From positions 1 through 64,000 of the forward strand of contig JAQYDN010000007.1 in assembly GCA_028724185.1 (NCBI GenBank): a stretch of 64,000 nucleotides of DNA, in the 5' to 3' direction. Within the stretch, counting starts at the first letter, position 1. Each line of letters begins with the position of its first letter. This document shows positions 63,061 to 64,000 of this stretch, piece by piece. The stretch comes from Bacillota bacterium. GTDB taxonomy: Bacteria > Bacillota > Clostridia > Tissierellales > Peptoniphilaceae. Both the position numbers and the translations under genes were made by a program. The notes beneath the pieces were generated by a model. The model had not been told where the DNA came from. It saw nothing but the letters and a program-made list of their open reading frames with translations, and ran no database searches.

Positions 63061-63839
63061 GATTTAAAACTCCTTACCATATGATTAATCGGTCCCCGTC
63101 CTTTTCCCAAGTCGAGTCCGTCGTTGATTGCTTCGTACACGTAATCTTTGCCGCGATCGACCGCTTTCGCGACGCTTAAACCCAGCGCCAAATGCGAGGC
63201 GATCGCCGAGGACAGGGTGCAGCCCGTCCCGTGCGTATTGGGGTTGTCGAGCATCGGCTTTTCGTAGCGGTAGAGCTTCCCGTCGTAGAGGATATCGACG
63301 GCATCGCCCACGCCGTGACCGCCCTTGACGAGGGCGGCGACGCCGTAACATTTATAGATGCGTTTTGCCGCATCGATCTGCTGATCGACCGTCTCGATTT
63401 TCATCTCCGCCAGAATCTCCGCCTCCGGAATATTCGGCGTCACGAGCGTCGCTCGCGGAATCAAGACGTTTTTCAGCGCCGACTCGGCCTCTTTTTTTAA
63501 AAGACGCACCCCGCTCGTCGAAACCATCACGGGATCGACGACGACGGGACCTTCGTAATCGTCGAGCGCCTTGGCGATTGCCTGAATAATGTCGGGCGAG
63601 GAGACCATGCCGATTTTAATCGCATCCGGTTCGATATCGCTTCGCACGGCTCGAATCTGCGCCCGCACCATCTCCTCGGACACGTCTTCGATCGCATCGA
63701 CGCCCCGCGTATTTTGTGCCGTAATCGAGGTGATCGCGGAGGTGGCGAAGACGCCCAGGGCCGTCGCCGTCTTAATGTCGGCTTGGATGCCCGCTCCCCC
63801 CGACGAATCGCTCCCCGCGATCGTCATCATCGACTTCAT
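63057..63839 (-). CDS. thiD: Hydroxymethylpyrimidine/phosphomethylpyrimidine kinase ThiD
   Basis: 260 residues from ATG 63839, which overlaps the thiE stop (ATGA); five further in-frame upstream codons belong to thiE in another frame. Phosphorylates HMP and HMP-P. N-terminal [20 protein letters not shown] is the family signature, [12 protein letters not shown] at ~105 and [20 protein letters not shown] near 210 hold the ATP/phosphate site with the anion-hole GTGC. Coupled on both sides to thiE and thiC. Confidence 0.97.
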   Translation of the reverse strand: MKSMMTIAGSDSSGGAGIQADIKTATALGVFATSAITSITAQNTRGVDAIEDVSEEMVRAQIRAVRSDIEPDAIKIGMVSSPDIIQAIAKALDDYEGPVVVDPVMVSTSGVRLLKKEAESALKNVLIPRATLVTPNIPEAEILAEMKIETVDQQIDAAKRIYKCYGVAALVKGGHGVGDAVDILYDGKLYRYEKPMLDNPNTHGTGCTLSSAIASHLALGLSVAKAVDRGKDYVYEAINDGLDLGKGRGPINHMVRSFKS

Positions 63840-64000
63840 TTCGCCTGCTCCCAACGCGCGACGAGTTCCTCGGCCGCCTCCTTCGGGTCGTCCGCCGAGG
63901 CGATCGCCGAGACGACGAAAAATCCGTCGACGCCGGCATCCGCGAGGTCCTTCATATCGTCCGCTTTAACGCCCCCGCCGATGGTCACGGGGAGCGGCGA
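63836..64000 (-). CDS. thiE: Thiamin phosphate synthase, C-terminal part only (runs off the window)
   Basis: The last 54 codons and stop are visible. Partial sequence [20 protein letters not shown] then [20 protein letters not shown] matches the ThiE C-terminal barrel end with its phosphate-binding GGG and VVSAIA strands. ThiE joins HMP-PP and hydroxyethylthiazole-P into thiamin phosphate. The gene starts beyond the right edge; any TPP riboswitch for this operon would also be there. Gene order is thiE-thiD-thiC. Confidence 0.88.
   Translation of the reverse strand, partial: SPLPVTIGGGVKADDMKDLADAGVDGFFVVSAIASADDPKEAAEELVARWEQAK

Overview
This window looks like chromosomal DNA of an anaerobic, Gram-positive Firmicute. 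The evidence is a sortase-anchored giant adhesin, an S-layer-homology (SLH) surface protein, strong AGGAGG-type Shine-Dalgarno sequences, extended -10 promoters, a SAM-I riboswitch, type III pantothenate kinase, an oxygen-sensitive double-cubane reductase with its ATP-dependent activase, and two butyrate-type CoA-transferases. Together with the moderate GC content this points to the anaerobic cocci of Tissierellia/Peptoniphilaceae. That placement is inference; no rRNA, tRNA, phage, insertion sequence or CRISPR array is visible. Almost all genes lie on the minus strand, so gene order below runs from high to low coordinate.

Left part (1-17.5 kb): one minus-strand reading frame of at least 5626 codons encodes a cell-wall-anchored adhesin. 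It has a signal peptide, three long non-repeat 'head' regions, two von Willebrand A (vWA)-like regions, about 17 Cna-B/SpaA-type modules and a FPNTG sorting signal cut by the window edge. It is preceded by an unusually structured leader of about 320 nt. Next (17.5-20.8 kb) is a four-gene anaerobic redox operon: cysteine desulfurase-like enzyme, DUF3343 putative S/Se carrier, activase, double-cubane reductase. It is followed by mnmH (tRNA 2-selenouridine synthase), which seems to have a leaderless promoter.

22-31.4 kb holds a compact minus-strand run: an aromatic-acid-exporter-like membrane protein, an unrecognised 551-residue protein, a secreted stalk-domain protein, polysaccharide deacetylase, MurJ flippase, MoxR ATPase and a vWA partner. 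31.5-35.9 kb carries hpf, a two-component system, a divergent YihY-type membrane protein and a PhzF-family enzyme. 36-40.1 kb is a complete carbohydrate-type ABC importer. 40.3-44.5 kb is a SAM-riboswitch-controlled metK-recD2-comF operon. 44.5-48.1 kb holds two paralogous CoA-transferases and a nitrilase-family amidase.

48.2-54.3 kb contains greA-lysS, where LysRS carries an extra C-terminal tRNA-binding domain, and a P1 peptidase / ECF S component / coaX / dusB run. 54.4-60.7 kb contains a class A penicillin-binding protein and, convergently, an SLH beta-helix surface protein. The right end is a cyclase-family hydrolase and the thiamin operon thiE(partial)-thiD-thiC. Overall it is a surface/envelope-rich stretch (adhesin, SLH protein, MurJ, PBP, deacetylase) mixed with housekeeping and anaerobic metabolism. 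The items most worth a second look are the adhesin and its leader, the double-cubane/desulfurase operon, leaderless mnmH, and metK-recD2-comF under a SAM switch.
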